59,747 nt of DNA from Candidatus Moraniibacteriota bacterium (GCA_002747515.1 PDPP01000020.1:1-59747), one strand, 5' to 3'. Positions 17,197-26,603 are shown, counted from the stretch's first letter. Notes: a model not told the origin generated them from the sequence alone. Made by a program: numbers and translations.

Positions 17197-17796
17197 ATGA
17201 GTCAGAGGCTGAAACATGTTTTAATTGGTGTAGCTAGTGCGGTTTTTGGTATCTTTGCACTTGCACTCATCGGTGTAAAAATGATTTTTGCAGTGATAGT
17301 CGGTATTATAATCGGCATTATTGTTGCTGCAACTCTCATTGCGCAGTCTCGGGGTGAAAAACCACGAGATGTGATGGAAGAAGTTGCGAAGCAGGCCGTA
17401 CAGACGGATCCTGATGTAAAGGAACGTTTGATTTTTGAGTCGCTAACACGCCTTAATCAATTATTGCGCACGGATGCGTATATAACAGGCACGGTAGTTG
17501 AAAAGTGTGAAGAGCTGATTGATGTTTTGCAAGATGTTGCTTCACGCGCACAGCAAGAAGTGCCGTATGCGGAGGTGACATTTGACCTTGTTGAAATGGC
17601 AACAAATCATTTGCCAGAGTATTTTGACAAGTATCTAAAGACTTCTGTAGATGACCGTGATGATGAAAAAGTTCTCGCACGGCTTAATGAGTTACTTCAG
17701 TTTGTTCTTGATAAAAAGGAAAAACTGGACCAAGGAAATTTGGATGCATTTACTGCCAGCGATGGTTTCGTTGATGTAAAATTTGGTAGAAAATAA
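17197..17796 (+). CDS. XpaC-like membrane protein
   Basis: 199 residues. A hydrophobic hairpin (VLIGVASAVFGIFALALIGV and IFAVIVGIIIGIIVAATLIA, ~8-52) is followed by a helical cytoplasmic domain (~60-190; SLTRLNQLLRTD, ELIDVLQDVASRA). The architecture and the immediate TelA neighbour match the XpaC-TelA pair (XpaC, PF10112, once linked to X-phosphate hydrolysis). Function unknown; envelope stress is inferred from the cluster. Strong Shine-Dalgarno AAAAGGAGG. Confidence 0.65.
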   Translation: MSQRLKHVLIGVASAVFGIFALALIGVKMIFAVIVGIIIGIIVAATLIAQSRGEKPRDVMEEVAKQAVQTDPDVKERLIFESLTRLNQLLRTDAYITGTVVEKCEELIDVLQDVASRAQQEVPYAEVTFDLVEMATNHLPEYFDKYLKTSVDDRDDEKVLARLNELLQFVLDKKEKLDQGNLDAFTASDGFVDVKFGRK

Positions 17797-17813
17797 CCAT
17801 AAAGGAGTAAGAA

Positions 17814-19040
17814 ATGAGTGAACAAGTAATGGTTGTTGATGGTCAAAACAGTGAATCTGTTTCTACAAGTACAGAAGTTGTTGTTGCGGAGCCAATGACA
17901 GTGCAAGACCCAAGTAATATTGTGCCGGTATGTCCATCATTTGTGGACGCGGAACAAGATGCTATGGTTAAAAAGCACGTTGCAGATTTGGCTGATGCGA
18001 TATTGCAAAATCCGTCGGATGTCAGTATTACATCTCAGATGTATAGCCTGGGGAAACCGGCGATGGACGCAAACACGCAAAACATTGGATTGATGGATAC
18101 TCAAATTAGTGTTGTTACGCAATCAGTGACAGTTGAAAGTCCTGTTGTGCAGACAATCACAGAAATTAAAAGTCAACTTGATTTGATTAATCCGACAGTC
18201 CTCGCTAAAACCGAATCAAAGCTACCTGGCAAAATTTTGGGAATTATTCCTATGTCAGTGAGCCGTTTGCCCAAAGCTAAAGAGATTATGGTGATGATTA
18301 ATGAGCGAAAGGACACAATCTCTTCAACAGTTCATGCTTTACAGCAACATTTATGGCAGGAACGTGATGAGACAATGAAACATGCCGTTCAACTCAGTCA
18401 ATTGTCAAATCATTTGTTTGAAACACAAGAAGATTTGCAAATGGCGGTGTATCAAGGGCAATTAATCTGGGAAAAGTTAAATGAAGCACGAAAAGCAGAA
18501 ACAGACCCGGTGCGTTCGCAGGCATTAACTTACTTAGTGAATGACTTGTCAATGCTGGTAGTTGATTTGCAAACTGTTGATCAATTAAATATCCAATCTC
18601 GTTTAGGAGCGGAGAACTTGATTAACAATGCTCGTCAAATTCAGACATTGGTTAAGCGCGTAACAAACATCTTATTGCCAAGTGTACAGAATGCTTTAGC
18701 TGTTAAAGCGGCTGCGGCTCAACAGGCACAATTAGCAGGATTTGCAAATCAGGTTATGAAATCTGCAAGTGAAACAATTGCTCAAACAGCATCTGATATT
18801 CGTCAGGCAACTGTTGCCACTGCAAAAATGAATACTGAAGTAATGATTGATATGGATGCAATTGAAAGTGCATGTAATGACTTTGAACAATTGCAACGTG
18901 AGCTTCTTGATGTCTTTGAGACGGCAGAAAAGAATGTACGTGGTATTAGCAATCAGATGTCACAGGCAAATGAACGTATGCGCAAGCATGCAGATCCATT
19001 AACAAAAGCACGTCAGGCAAAAGAAAGTGCTGGTGTGTAA
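17814..19040 (+). CDS. TelA-like protein (toxic anion resistance family)
   Basis: 408 residues. An acidic, low-complexity N-terminus (~1-130) leads into an all-helical coiled region with TelA-like elements: LGIIPMSVSRLPKAKEIMVMINERKDTISSTVHALQ (given in pieces: LGIIPMSVSR, AKEIMVMINERK), then LHQHLWQERDETMKHAVQL-like repeats and a final VMIDMDAIESACNDFEQLQREL. TelA proteins (PF05816) are named for tellurite resistance but act more widely in envelope stress. Seventeen nucleotides after the XpaC-like gene, with AAAGGAG. No membrane segment, so it is probably recruited by XpaC. Confidence 0.7.
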   Translation: MSEQVMVVDGQNSESVSTSTEVVVAEPMTVQDPSNIVPVCPSFVDAEQDAMVKKHVADLADAILQNPSDVSITSQMYSLGKPAMDANTQNIGLMDTQISVVTQSVTVESPVVQTITEIKSQLDLINPTVLAKTESKLPGKILGIIPMSVSRLPKAKEIMVMINERKDTISSTVHALQQHLWQERDETMKHAVQLSQLSNHLFETQEDLQMAVYQGQLIWEKLNEARKAETDPVRSQALTYLVNDLSMLVVDLQTVDQLNIQSRLGAENLINNARQIQTLVKRVTNILLPSVQNALAVKAAAAQQAQLAGFANQVMKSASETIAQTASDIRQATVATAKMNTEVMIDMDAIESACNDFEQLQRELLDVFETAEKNVRGISNQMSQANERMRKHADPLTKARQAKESAGV

Positions 19041-19059
19041 ATGTGTTGAGGAGAAAATC

Positions 19060-19704
19060 ATGAATGTAGCGGAAAAGCAAAATTTTGCACGCCGGTTATC
19101 TGAAATACGGAAGATTGAAAAAATTATTCCGTCAGAAAAGCGTGCAGAACATGACATTAGGGATATTGCTGTCGGCGGCGTACTGTCATTGTATGGCAAA
19201 ACATATCGCGTGCTTGCCGTTGCTACGTATACTGAGACAGATGATTTGTATGCAAAGGAAAAGTCATATGTGGCTACTGAGTATACATTATTTTGTCTTG
19301 AGACAGGAGAAACGCACTACATTGAGTGGGGCGTTGATGATGAAGTTGAAATTAGCTTCACACAAAAAAAACTGTCACGTAGTGCAGTTCATCGTAATCT
19401 TGCATATGATGATGGTGAAATCGTTGATGTAGATGATATGGATGAAATTTTCCAAAAGGGATGGGATGTTATTTACGATGGCACCACTTTTTCCCCAGAG
19501 GATGATTGGCCCGCACGGTATGTGTCCGATGATGGACGATCACTGTATGTGTATTTTTATGAATTTGAAAGTGCACGCGGTGAACAATTGACTGTTGAGG
19601 CATGGTCTGACGAACCAGATGATGATGGAAAATGGGAATATGAGATATATCTCAGTTCTGATGTTTCTACAAATAGTGTTCAAATTCTGAGTTTGGGAGG
19701 ATAA
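19060..19704 (+). CDS. DUF4178 protein
   Basis: 214 residues from ATG 19060, chosen because GAGGAGA lies ~8 nt upstream; the frame opens at 19027. Beta-rich and acidic. DIAVGGVLSLYGKTYRVLAVATYTE and ATEYTLFCLETGETHYIEWG resemble the DUF4178 (PF13785) barrel, which in other bacteria sits beside DUF350, spermidine synthase-like and PspA genes. No catalytic residues are obvious. Overlaps the next ATG by 1 nt. Confidence 0.72.
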   Translation: MNVAEKQNFARRLSEIRKIEKIIPSEKRAEHDIRDIAVGGVLSLYGKTYRVLAVATYTETDDLYAKEKSYVATEYTLFCLETGETHYIEWGVDDEVEISFTQKKLSRSAVHRNLAYDDGEIVDVDDMDEIFQKGWDVIYDGTTFSPEDDWPARYVSDDGRSLYVYFYEFESARGEQLTVEAWSDEPDDDGKWEYEIYLSSDVSTNSVQILSLGG

Positions 19705-20288
19705 TGATGAGTGGATTGATTTATCAAGATCAATCTGCAGACGACCTACAATTATGTCTTGTGCAGGGAAGGATACAAAAAGAAAAGCTGTCCATTCTCT
19801 GCACAGACAGTATTATTGGTGATGGTATTTATCTAGAAATTGGCATTATTGGCGCGAGTCACTTTTGGCAATTAATAGATTCTTTCGGAACATGTTGCTT
19901 GGCAGAAGTTTTTTCTTGTGTACAAGATTATAGTTTTGCTGGAAAAAACAAAACAATGATTTTTACACTGAGTGATGCGAAAAATATATCAAAGACATTT
20001 GATCATATATCGTATCATTTTCATTCAGAGAAAAAAACAGTACAGTCAGGCAAAAGAAAAATGTATGCATTGATAGACAAAATTCAGTCTAGTGCTTTAT
20101 TGAATAAGGAAGGAGAAGCCGGTTTGATGTATACATTTCCACAAATTGACGAGAGAGATATTCCACCGACTACGGTCGTTTGTGCAATGTTTGATCCATA
20201 CAGTAGAGGGATTACTGTGGAAACAATACATGCGTATCCGAATGAGGATGCAATTGTATTCACAAAAACTATGCTTGAAGGAGAATAG
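19704..20288 (+). CDS. DUF2617-like cluster protein
   Basis: 194 residues, soluble. The end VVCAMFDPYSRGITVETIHAYPNEDAIVFTKT and an early LEIGIIGASHFWQL recall DUF2617 proteins, which accompany DUF4178, DUF350 and spermidine synthase genes in actinobacteria; this is a tentative match. GGGAGG precedes two adjacent ATGs (19704, 19707). Translationally coupled to the DUF4178 gene. Confidence 0.5.
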   Translation: MMSGLIYQDQSADDLQLCLVQGRIQKEKLSILCTDSIIGDGIYLEIGIIGASHFWQLIDSFGTCCLAEVFSCVQDYSFAGKNKTMIFTLSDAKNISKTFDHISYHFHSEKKTVQSGKRKMYALIDKIQSSALLNKEGEAGLMYTFPQIDERDIPPTTVVCAMFDPYSRGITVETIHAYPNEDAIVFTKTMLEGE

Positions 20289-20290
20289 GT

Positions 20291-22012
20291 ATGAAAAAGA
20301 CTACGGTGTCATTTATCGTTATATCTTTGTTCATCACGGCGTTGCTCACCGGATGCGGAGGCTTGCCAAATGAGGCAAAGGATAAAGCTGAAAAAGTTCC
20401 AACAGATATAAATGCTGTGTTCAAAAAGGTTGAAGCAAAAGAAGCACAGTTCACGTTAATGCAATCATCTGTCGATTGGAAGATTTTTGAGCAATATGCG
20501 AAAAGGGAAAATTGGCAGAATAACTTTGCGGAGGCACATCAGTATTGTGCAAAAGCAAAGTCTGTGTATGAGCAAAAAGTTATTCCGATTATCAAGAGAA
20601 ATAAAGAAGAGGACGTGAGCACATTATTTGTGCATATTGGCACAATTAAAAAACTTCTGCGACAGGCAGAAGGTGCTGCTAACACACCTTTTCGCCGGAA
20701 AGCTGTTTTGGAACAGGCGAGTAAAAATAGCCAGAAATGGGTAAAAGATGCAAAGGAAAATGTAGCGTCTATTGATGCGTTGCTTGCAGTTGCACAAAAG
20801 AAAACCATTAAGGCAAAAGCTGATGCTAAAAAGTATGGTTGGTCCAAATCTGACAAGGATTTTGATGGAGCAATTGGACCATTGAAGATTAAGAAGGAAC
20901 AGGCACATGAGTTATTTCATGTGGCTGAGAGTGAATCAAAAAAAGGCACGAATGCTGATTTAGCACTTCTTGCCGATTCTGTGAATGATATCAAAAACAT
21001 TCTTCTATCCTTGCAGAAAAAACAACCAGATTTTTTGGCAAAAATAGATCAATTATATCACAGTTATTCTAAAATTCTTGAGGATATGCGTATCGAGAAT
21101 TATGTGAAAATTGGTCGCGCGAGCTGGGATGATTCCTCGGACTGGAATACGACAAAGGAGGTGTTTATTACTTCCAAGCAGGTTAGCGAAGAGGTTCTTG
21201 AATTTTTCAGTACTAAAAGTGAAATTGGAACCTTTTATGCAGGTTTGTTTGGTTCAGGAGGGTTCAAATTGCAAGCCAATATAACTCAAAAGTATTGGGA
21301 TGCCTTAGGGATTAATCCAAAGCAAAATTGGCCAAGTAATTCTCACAACATGGCTGAGTATTGGGTGGAAGATGTTATTTTAATAGCATTTCACAAGTAT
21401 ATCATCGTACAAGATGGTGTTGAGAAAAAAACAGACTGGGTTCGAGTTGATGAGGATTTTTACTGGGAAAATGAGCAGAACCTAGGAATGACGATTGTGT
21501 CAAAACCATATGGCATGTATGAATCAGAGGTTGTCAAGCAAGCAATGCCCGCTGGTATGAATTGCATCGCTACGCCACGCGTTGCTGCTGATGGATCTGT
21601 CAGTGGTTCAAATCAATATGGCGAGTGGAAAAAGGATACCTCAACAGGTTCATATTTCTGGAGTGCATTTGCTGGAAGTGCTGTTGCGAATATGTTGTTT
21701 GGTGGGAATACCTATTATTACAATGATTGGAATACCTGGAATAAAAATTATCGTGGCAAAAAAGCATATTACGGTAATGATGATCAATATGGTACCTATG
21801 GGTATCATACATATCGATCTGGATCCAGATATAATCAAGGATATTATGCCAAGGCGAATCCAGAAAGTGTTCGCAAATCACGAACAGAAAGGGTGTCTAC
21901 AAAGAACAATGTGAATCGTTCTCATGCGACTAATAGGTCGCAGAAAGTATCTGTTCGTGGAGCAGGTCCTGCTAATCGGGGACGCGGTGCATCAGGAAAA
22001 GGCGGAAAGTAA
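20291..22012 (+). CDS. Large lipoprotein with Tyr/Asn/Gly-rich C-terminus
   Basis: 573 residues. Lipobox LLTGC puts lipidated Cys at 22. Residues ~40-270 are Lys/Ala-rich helices (coiled coil), probably extracytoplasmic. A folded region (~280-430) contains SSDWNTTKEVFITSKQVSEEVLEFF and AEYWVEDVILIAFHKYI. The tail (~440-573) is Tyr/Asn/Gly-rich (GGNTYYYNDWNTWNKNYRG), then a basic Arg/Ser/Gly end. GEWKKDTSTGSYFWSAFAGS suggests a relation to DUF4247 or YgiB-type partners; not certain. AAGGAG before the ATG. Confidence 0.65.
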   Translation: MKKTTVSFIVISLFITALLTGCGGLPNEAKDKAEKVPTDINAVFKKVEAKEAQFTLMQSSVDWKIFEQYAKRENWQNNFAEAHQYCAKAKSVYEQKVIPIIKRNKEEDVSTLFVHIGTIKKLLRQAEGAANTPFRRKAVLEQASKNSQKWVKDAKENVASIDALLAVAQKKTIKAKADAKKYGWSKSDKDFDGAIGPLKIKKEQAHELFHVAESESKKGTNADLALLADSVNDIKNILLSLQKKQPDFLAKIDQLYHSYSKILEDMRIENYVKIGRASWDDSSDWNTTKEVFITSKQVSEEVLEFFSTKSEIGTFYAGLFGSGGFKLQANITQKYWDALGINPKQNWPSNSHNMAEYWVEDVILIAFHKYIIVQDGVEKKTDWVRVDEDFYWENEQNLGMTIVSKPYGMYESEVVKQAMPAGMNCIATPRVAADGSVSGSNQYGEWKKDTSTGSYFWSAFAGSAVANMLFGGNTYYYNDWNTWNKNYRGKKAYYGNDDQYGTYGYHTYRSGSRYNQGYYAKANPESVRKSRTERVSTKNNVNRSHATNRSQKVSVRGAGPANRGRGASGKGGK

Positions 22013-22044
22013 AGGTTGTTAAAAGTCTATATGGAGGAAATAAC

Positions 22045-22896
22045 ATGGAATTCATGAAAATTTTTGTTGGATTTGCACAGTCACTATGGTTTGTGGGCAT
22101 CGTTGGAGCCTTTCTCATTCTCACAAAGTATATGGCCGATAAACTGGCTGGATTTGATGCTGATGATATGATTGAGGAAAAGAGTAGTGTATCTGTTGGT
22201 TTTCGAAGGGCAGGACTGTATCTCGGAACAGCAATAGCGATGTATGGTGCCGTGGCAGGACAATCAAAGGGCTTTGCAAGTGATACGTTATCCCTTCTTA
22301 TCGATGGTGTAATGATTACTGTTTTTATGATTATTGCACGTGTGGTCAATGATAATTTGATTGTGCGAGGTATTAACAATAATCGTGCCATTGAAGAAGG
22401 GAATACAACGGTTGGAATTGTTGAAGCTGGATCGTATATAGCCACTGGTATAATCGCGTACGCTTCAGTGACTGGTGAAGGCGGTTCTTGGTGGAGTTCT
22501 TTGGTGTATTTTGTTCTTGGTCAGACTGTTTTGATTAGTGCAATGGCCCTGTATGAGAAAAATACCGCATGGAGTGTTATAGACAACATGCGAAAAGACA
22601 ATGTCTCTGCTGGACTAATGCTTGCAGGCATAATGATTTCTATCAGCATTGTCCTAAAAGGTGCAATTGCCGGTCCATTTCATGGATGGTTCCAAGATCT
22701 TGTTGGTTTTGGGATTAGTGCTGCTGCTGGACTCATGATGATTTTAATCATTCTTAACAAGTTCATTGACAGGTTCTTTTTGCCAGGAACAGATATTCGC
22801 ACAGAAATTGATCGAGATCACAACATTGCTGCAATTGCGATTGTTGTATCTGTAAAGATTGCACTGTCTTTTGTGATTAGTGCTGCAATCATCTAA
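22045..22896 (+). CDS. DUF350 membrane protein (YjfL-like, two repeats)
   Basis: 283 residues with about eight membrane helices in two similar halves: RRAGLYLGTAIAMYGAV/DGVMITVFMIIARVVNDNLI and VEAGSYIATGIIAYASV/YFVLGQTVLISAMALYEK, each a DUF350 unit (PF03994). The family is common in PspA-, DUF4178- and spermidine synthase-linked clusters; a transport or channel role is suspected but unproven. Shine-Dalgarno GGAGG. A strong terminator follows, separating it from the next two genes. Confidence 0.85.
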   Translation: MEFMKIFVGFAQSLWFVGIVGAFLILTKYMADKLAGFDADDMIEEKSSVSVGFRRAGLYLGTAIAMYGAVAGQSKGFASDTLSLLIDGVMITVFMIIARVVNDNLIVRGINNNRAIEEGNTTVGIVEAGSYIATGIIAYASVTGEGGSWWSSLVYFVLGQTVLISAMALYEKNTAWSVIDNMRKDNVSAGLMLAGIMISISIVLKGAIAGPFHGWFQDLVGFGISAAAGLMMILIILNKFIDRFFLPGTDIRTEIDRDHNIAAIAIVVSVKIALSFVISAAII

Positions 22897-22918
22897 ACTT
22901 TCAACTTCAAATAATATT

Positions 22919-22960
22919 GTGGATTTCGTAGAATTTTCTACGAAATCCACGCATTTTTTC
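22919..22960 (+). terminator. Strong terminator after the DUF350 gene
   Basis: Perfect 14-bp stem GTGGATTTCGTAGA (22919-22932)/TCTACGAAATCCAC (22937-22950) with ATTT loop, then GCATTTTTTC. Confidence 0.88.
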
Positions 22961-23043
22961 TGTCTATTTTATGATGAAAAGTAGGCAGAAATAAATGTAG
23001 CACATTAAAAAAATGAAATATAAAGGACAAAGGAGAAAGTGAT

Positions 23044-24759
23044 ATGCAAACAGTAAATGTGTGTGTAGATAAAAAGATTCCTGTAAATAAAGAACGCTTG
23101 CTTACGTTTTTATTCGGATTTTGTATGTTTTCAACTGGTGGTGCTGGTTTAGTTAATGAATATATTCTTGCGACAATGACAACATATATTCTAGGTAATA
23201 GCATTGAACAGTTTTCTATTGTTATTGCTGCAATGATGCTTATGATGGGATTGTCTGGGTGGGTGCAAGAGAAAATTAGCGATGAATATAATATTGAAAA
23301 ATTTATAATCATTGAAACACTTCTTGCAATCCTTGGAGGATTTGCACCAATTGCTATCTATGCAGCATACGGTTTTTTCACAGACCATTTCGTATTTGTG
23401 CACTATTTTTTCGTATTATCAATTGGATTTCTCATTGGTTTTGAGATACCAATTGTGATGAGAATTATCAATCAATATGGAATTGGTATTAAGAAAAACT
23501 TAAAAATCGTGTATGCAATGGATTACATTGGGGCGTTTGTATTTGCAATCGTGTGGATTACGTTTCTGCTGAAACATTTTCCTTTAACAGAAATTAGTTT
23601 TTTTGTTAATGGCTTTAATTTTTTTGTTGCTTGTGTAACAATTGGATATTTTGTTGTGCAAAATGTCATCGTAAAGCGACGTGTTGTTATATTGGTTTTA
23701 ATTGCTACAGCACTTTCGCTTGTTTACGGATATATGCATAACCGTAGTTGGAATGTTCTAATGGAACAGAAGTTCTATGATGATCCGATTGTGCATGTTG
23801 AGACAACCAAATATCAACATCTGGTTCTTACGCAGGACAAAAAAAGGAATGATGTGCGATTGTACATCAACGGAGCAACACAATTTTCTTCGACAGATGA
23901 AAAGAGGTATCATGAACTTTTAGTGCATCCTGCGATGACGATATCGCATGATGTAAAAAATGTTTTGATACTTGGCGGAGGTGATGGGTTGGCATTGCGA
24001 GAAGTTTTGAAATATCGCGATGTGAAATCTGTAACACTTGCAGACTTAGATCCGGATATGGTGAAATTTGCTTCAACACATCCAATCATGCGTAAACTCA
24101 ATCGTGATTCATTTGCCGATGCGAGAGTATTTGTCAGAAAAACAAATAATCTCAAAAGCATTGGTCCAGATACTGTTTATCTTCAGTCAGACACGGTTCA
24201 CGTAGACGAATCTGAAAAAGTAGAGTTTGTTGCACAAGTCGATGTGTATCATGTTGATGCAGACCGATTTTTAAGTGAATTGCACGGCAAAAAATGGGAT
24301 GTTATTATTATTGACTTTCCTGATCCATCTAGTGTAGAGTTGGCGAAATTGTACTCACGGGAGTTTTATCGTAAACTGCAATGGATTATGCATGATGATA
24401 CAATTGTTGCTATTCAATCAACATCGCCGTATCATGCAAAAGAGGCTTTTCTCACAATTCAGCGCACGATGAATGCTGCTGGTTTAAAAACGATTCCGTA
24501 TAGGCAGAATATTCCCTCATTTGGTGATTGGGGATATATGCTTGCATGGCGTGGAGCAATTTCTGTAAAATCTATGAAAGATAAAATTCGTGACGTAGAT
24601 AATTTTCACATCACAACAGATTTTATTACACCTGATGTGATGATTGCTTCTATGGCATTCGGCAAAAATGAGTTGGTTAGTAAAAACACATGTGTTAATT
24701 CTCTCATGATGCCTTGTTTATTAAATCAGTATATAGACTATGGCTGGGCTGTTGAATGA
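23044..24759 (+). CDS. Membrane-fused polyamine aminopropyltransferase (spermidine synthase-like)
   Basis: 571 residues. The N-terminus has about seven membrane helices (~20-235). The C-terminal Rossmann-like spermidine synthase domain (~250-540) has DPIVHVETTKYQHLVLTQD, LYINGATQFSSTDEKRYHELLVHPAM, NVLILGGGDGLALREVLKY (decarboxy-SAM loop), LADLDPDMVKFA and DVIIIDFPDPSS. The D-x-P-D-P catalytic segment is kept. It probably transfers aminopropyl groups at the membrane; the true substrate in CPR is unknown. AAAGGAG before ATG. Typical partner of DUF350/DUF4178. Confidence 0.88.
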   Translation: MQTVNVCVDKKIPVNKERLLTFLFGFCMFSTGGAGLVNEYILATMTTYILGNSIEQFSIVIAAMMLMMGLSGWVQEKISDEYNIEKFIIIETLLAILGGFAPIAIYAAYGFFTDHFVFVHYFFVLSIGFLIGFEIPIVMRIINQYGIGIKKNLKIVYAMDYIGAFVFAIVWITFLLKHFPLTEISFFVNGFNFFVACVTIGYFVVQNVIVKRRVVILVLIATALSLVYGYMHNRSWNVLMEQKFYDDPIVHVETTKYQHLVLTQDKKRNDVRLYINGATQFSSTDEKRYHELLVHPAMTISHDVKNVLILGGGDGLALREVLKYRDVKSVTLADLDPDMVKFASTHPIMRKLNRDSFADARVFVRKTNNLKSIGPDTVYLQSDTVHVDESEKVEFVAQVDVYHVDADRFLSELHGKKWDVIIIDFPDPSSVELAKLYSREFYRKLQWIMHDDTIVAIQSTSPYHAKEAFLTIQRTMNAAGLKTIPYRQNIPSFGDWGYMLAWRGAISVKSMKDKIRDVDNFHITTDFITPDVMIASMAFGKNELVSKNTCVNSLMMPCLLNQYIDYGWAVE

Positions 24760-24833
24760 GAGGTGTGCATAGAAAAATTATGGGCAGAATATGCTTGTAA
24801 AATTTTCGTCATATTTATGGGAGGTTTTCTGTA

Positions 24834-25916
24834 ATGATTTTTAACACGCTTAGACGTATTAAAGGAGCCATTAAAGGAAATAGAATTTTTTTGTGGACTT
24901 TTTACACTTCTATAGCATTCCTTATATGGTTTATATTGTTGGCTGTTGTTCATAGATTTTGTGAACAATCAGATTGGATTACGTCGTTTTGGATGGCATG
25001 GGAAACGATGACGACAGTAGGGTATGGTGATGCTCCTGCTGTGACTACTGCTGGTAGAATCAGTACGATGTTGTTTGGTTCAGTTGGTATTGTTATTATG
25101 AGTGCTTTGTTTGGCACTATAGTTGTGTTAGTTGAATCCTATGATGAAAGAAGGAGAAAAGGCATGAATAGAAATCCCTATAAAGACTGTACAATTATCA
25201 TACACTTTCCAGGCACTCAACGTTTGAGTGCGTATGTCAAAGAAACACGTGAAACGCGACCAGATACAAAGGTTTGTATTGTGGATAATAGTATAGAAGA
25301 ATTACCCATAGAAATTCAAAATCTTGGTGGTATCCACTTTGTGAAGGGGAGTATGCTGGATCAGAATACCCATTTCATGTCTCGCATACATGAAGCAAGC
25401 ACGGTCATTATATTTCCTCCAAAAACAAATAGCATCGATGCAGATGCGATGACGAGTACATTGGTAAAACTTGTTGAGGAAGAAGTCTATGAAAGTGTGC
25501 GGTTGATTCATGTTGTTTCTGATAAGAGTAACATGCGTTTGTTTAAAGGATCGCGATCTGTGCCAATTTTAGAGCATCTTGAAGTTCTTTCAATCGTGCA
25601 AGAAAATCAAGATCCTCATTCAGCTCCAATTGTAGAGAAGTTACTACGGAATTCTGATGGGGGCAATCCTAAAAGTGTAAAAGTCAAAAAATGTTTTGGC
25701 ATCACATGGCATGAATTACAAATTCGATTTGCACATGCTACAAGTAGATTAGGTGTGCAGGCAAATTTGCTAGCTTTGGTCAGTGATAATGAAATTTATT
25801 TATGTCCAGATGCAGATTATATTCTTGCTTTTGGTGATGAATTATCCATCATAGCTAAGAATGACTTTGCTTGGCCGCCTGTGGAAGACGCAATGTGTGC
25901 AGAAATTTTTGAATAA
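24834..25916 (+). CDS. Two-TM potassium channel with RCK-like domain
   Basis: 360 residues. Membrane helix 1 (WTFYTSIAFLIWFILLAVVH), pore loop with selectivity filter TVGYGD (61-66), helix 2 (FGSVGIVIMSALFGTIVVLV), then a cytoplasmic part (~105-350). DCTIIIHFPGTQRLSAYVKETRE begins a TrkA-N/RCK fold that lacks a clean GxGxxG. It resembles Kch/CASTOR-type large RCK channels. In this cluster it would couple envelope state to K+ flux (inferred). GGGAGG before the ATG. Confidence 0.9.
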   Translation: MIFNTLRRIKGAIKGNRIFLWTFYTSIAFLIWFILLAVVHRFCEQSDWITSFWMAWETMTTVGYGDAPAVTTAGRISTMLFGSVGIVIMSALFGTIVVLVESYDERRRKGMNRNPYKDCTIIIHFPGTQRLSAYVKETRETRPDTKVCIVDNSIEELPIEIQNLGGIHFVKGSMLDQNTHFMSRIHEASTVIIFPPKTNSIDADAMTSTLVKLVEEEVYESVRLIHVVSDKSNMRLFKGSRSVPILEHLEVLSIVQENQDPHSAPIVEKLLRNSDGGNPKSVKVKKCFGITWHELQIRFAHATSRLGVQANLLALVSDNEIYLCPDADYILAFGDELSIIAKNDFAWPPVEDAMCAEIFE

Positions 25917-25935
25917 ATTTGCAAAGGAGGAAAAA

Positions 25936-26283
25936 ATGGCACATCCGATTTTTTGGGTAGGACTTGTTGCGATAAAGATTTTTGGAGCTTTTTCTCTTGG
26001 AAAAAAATATCATGTTTCTTCTATGGAAGATGCTCTTAGAGATGAAATGCGAGCACAAAATGTTCCGGAGGAATATATTGGAACAATTCTTCAGAACATT
26101 AGAAAGAAAATCAGTGATCAAAATGAACACGTGACTCCAGATTACTTTATCGATTTATTCTTGGAGGTGATTGATGAAAATGTGGCTCTGGCTACTGAGT
26201 GGTTAGATAAAACCATAGAATCAGCAAATCAAAAAATCGCAAAAACATTACGTCACATCGCAGATGTTTTTGATAAAAAGTAA
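25936..26283 (+). CDS. Uncharacterised 115-residue cluster protein
   Basis: Start set at ATG 25936 because AAAGGAGG lies 6 nt upstream; the open frame reaches back to 25861 within the channel gene. A hydrophobic N-terminal stretch (FWVGLVAIKIFGAF) is followed by acidic helices (SMEDALRDEMRAQNVPEEYIGTI, PDYFIDLFLEVIDENVALATEWLDKTIESANQKI). No family recognised. Last gene of the cluster, closed by a terminator. Confidence 0.6.
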   Translation: MAHPIFWVGLVAIKIFGAFSLGKKYHVSSMEDALRDEMRAQNVPEEYIGTILQNIRKKISDQNEHVTPDYFIDLFLEVIDENVALATEWLDKTIESANQKIAKTLRHIADVFDKK

Positions 26284-26299
26284 TCAAAGCTTACTTTAT

Positions 26300-26336
26300 A
26301 AGCGAGAAAGAAAAATTCTATCTCGCTTTTATTTTT
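26300..26336 (+). terminator. Terminator of the stress cluster
   Basis: AAGCGAGA (26300-26307)/TCTCGCTT (26321-26328) followed by TTATTTTTC. Confidence 0.8.
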
Positions 26337-26347
26337 CTAGGATGGTA

Positions 26348-26427
26348 TTGATAGTGTCGAGGTAGGTATGTATTGTTTGTTTAACAAAAAATTTTTGTTT
26401 GACAAAAATATAAAAAATTAGTATAGT
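26348..26427 (+). promoter_or_regulatory. Two candidate promoters for the T-box operon
   Basis: TTGACA (26399-26404)-N17-TATAGT (26422-26427) is closest to consensus but would start the RNA near 26433, inside Stem I. TTGATA (26348-26353)-N17-TATTGT (26371-26376) would include the whole leader. Confidence 0.45.
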
Positions 26428-26428
26428 T

Positions 26429-26586
26429 CCTCTGCGGATGAGTGAGTAGTGGCGTACTCACAGGGAAACAATATGAGAGGTGTTTGAGAAAGAATTCTCA
26501 AAAATACAGGTGGAACCGCGGGTTCAAAAGACTCGTCCTGATAATTTTACTGTTTATGTGAAATGATGAGGATGGGTTTTTTATTT
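26429..26586 (+). ncRNA. T-box riboswitch, predicted glycine-specific, transcriptional
   Basis: Compact leader. Stem I candidate: CCTCT (26429-26433)/AGAGG (26476-26480), with UGAGUGAGUA and apical GTGAGTA/TACTCAC (26442-26461), loop GTGGCG. Stem III: TTTGAGAA/TTCTCAAA (26483-26502). The antiterminator has the T-box signature CAGGTGGAACCGCGG (26507-26521) paired with CGTCCTG (26534-26540). UGGA would pair with the tRNA end UCCA; bacterial tRNA-Gly has U at the discriminator. The competing terminator uses CGTCCTGATAATTT (26534-26547) with AAATGATGAGGATG (26561-26574), then GGTTTTTT. GGC at 26451-26453 and GGA at 26436-26438 are possible specifiers. The downstream glycyl-tRNA synthetase fits. 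Confidence 0.88.
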
Positions 26587-26603
26587 TTCAATATAAGAAA
26601 TAT

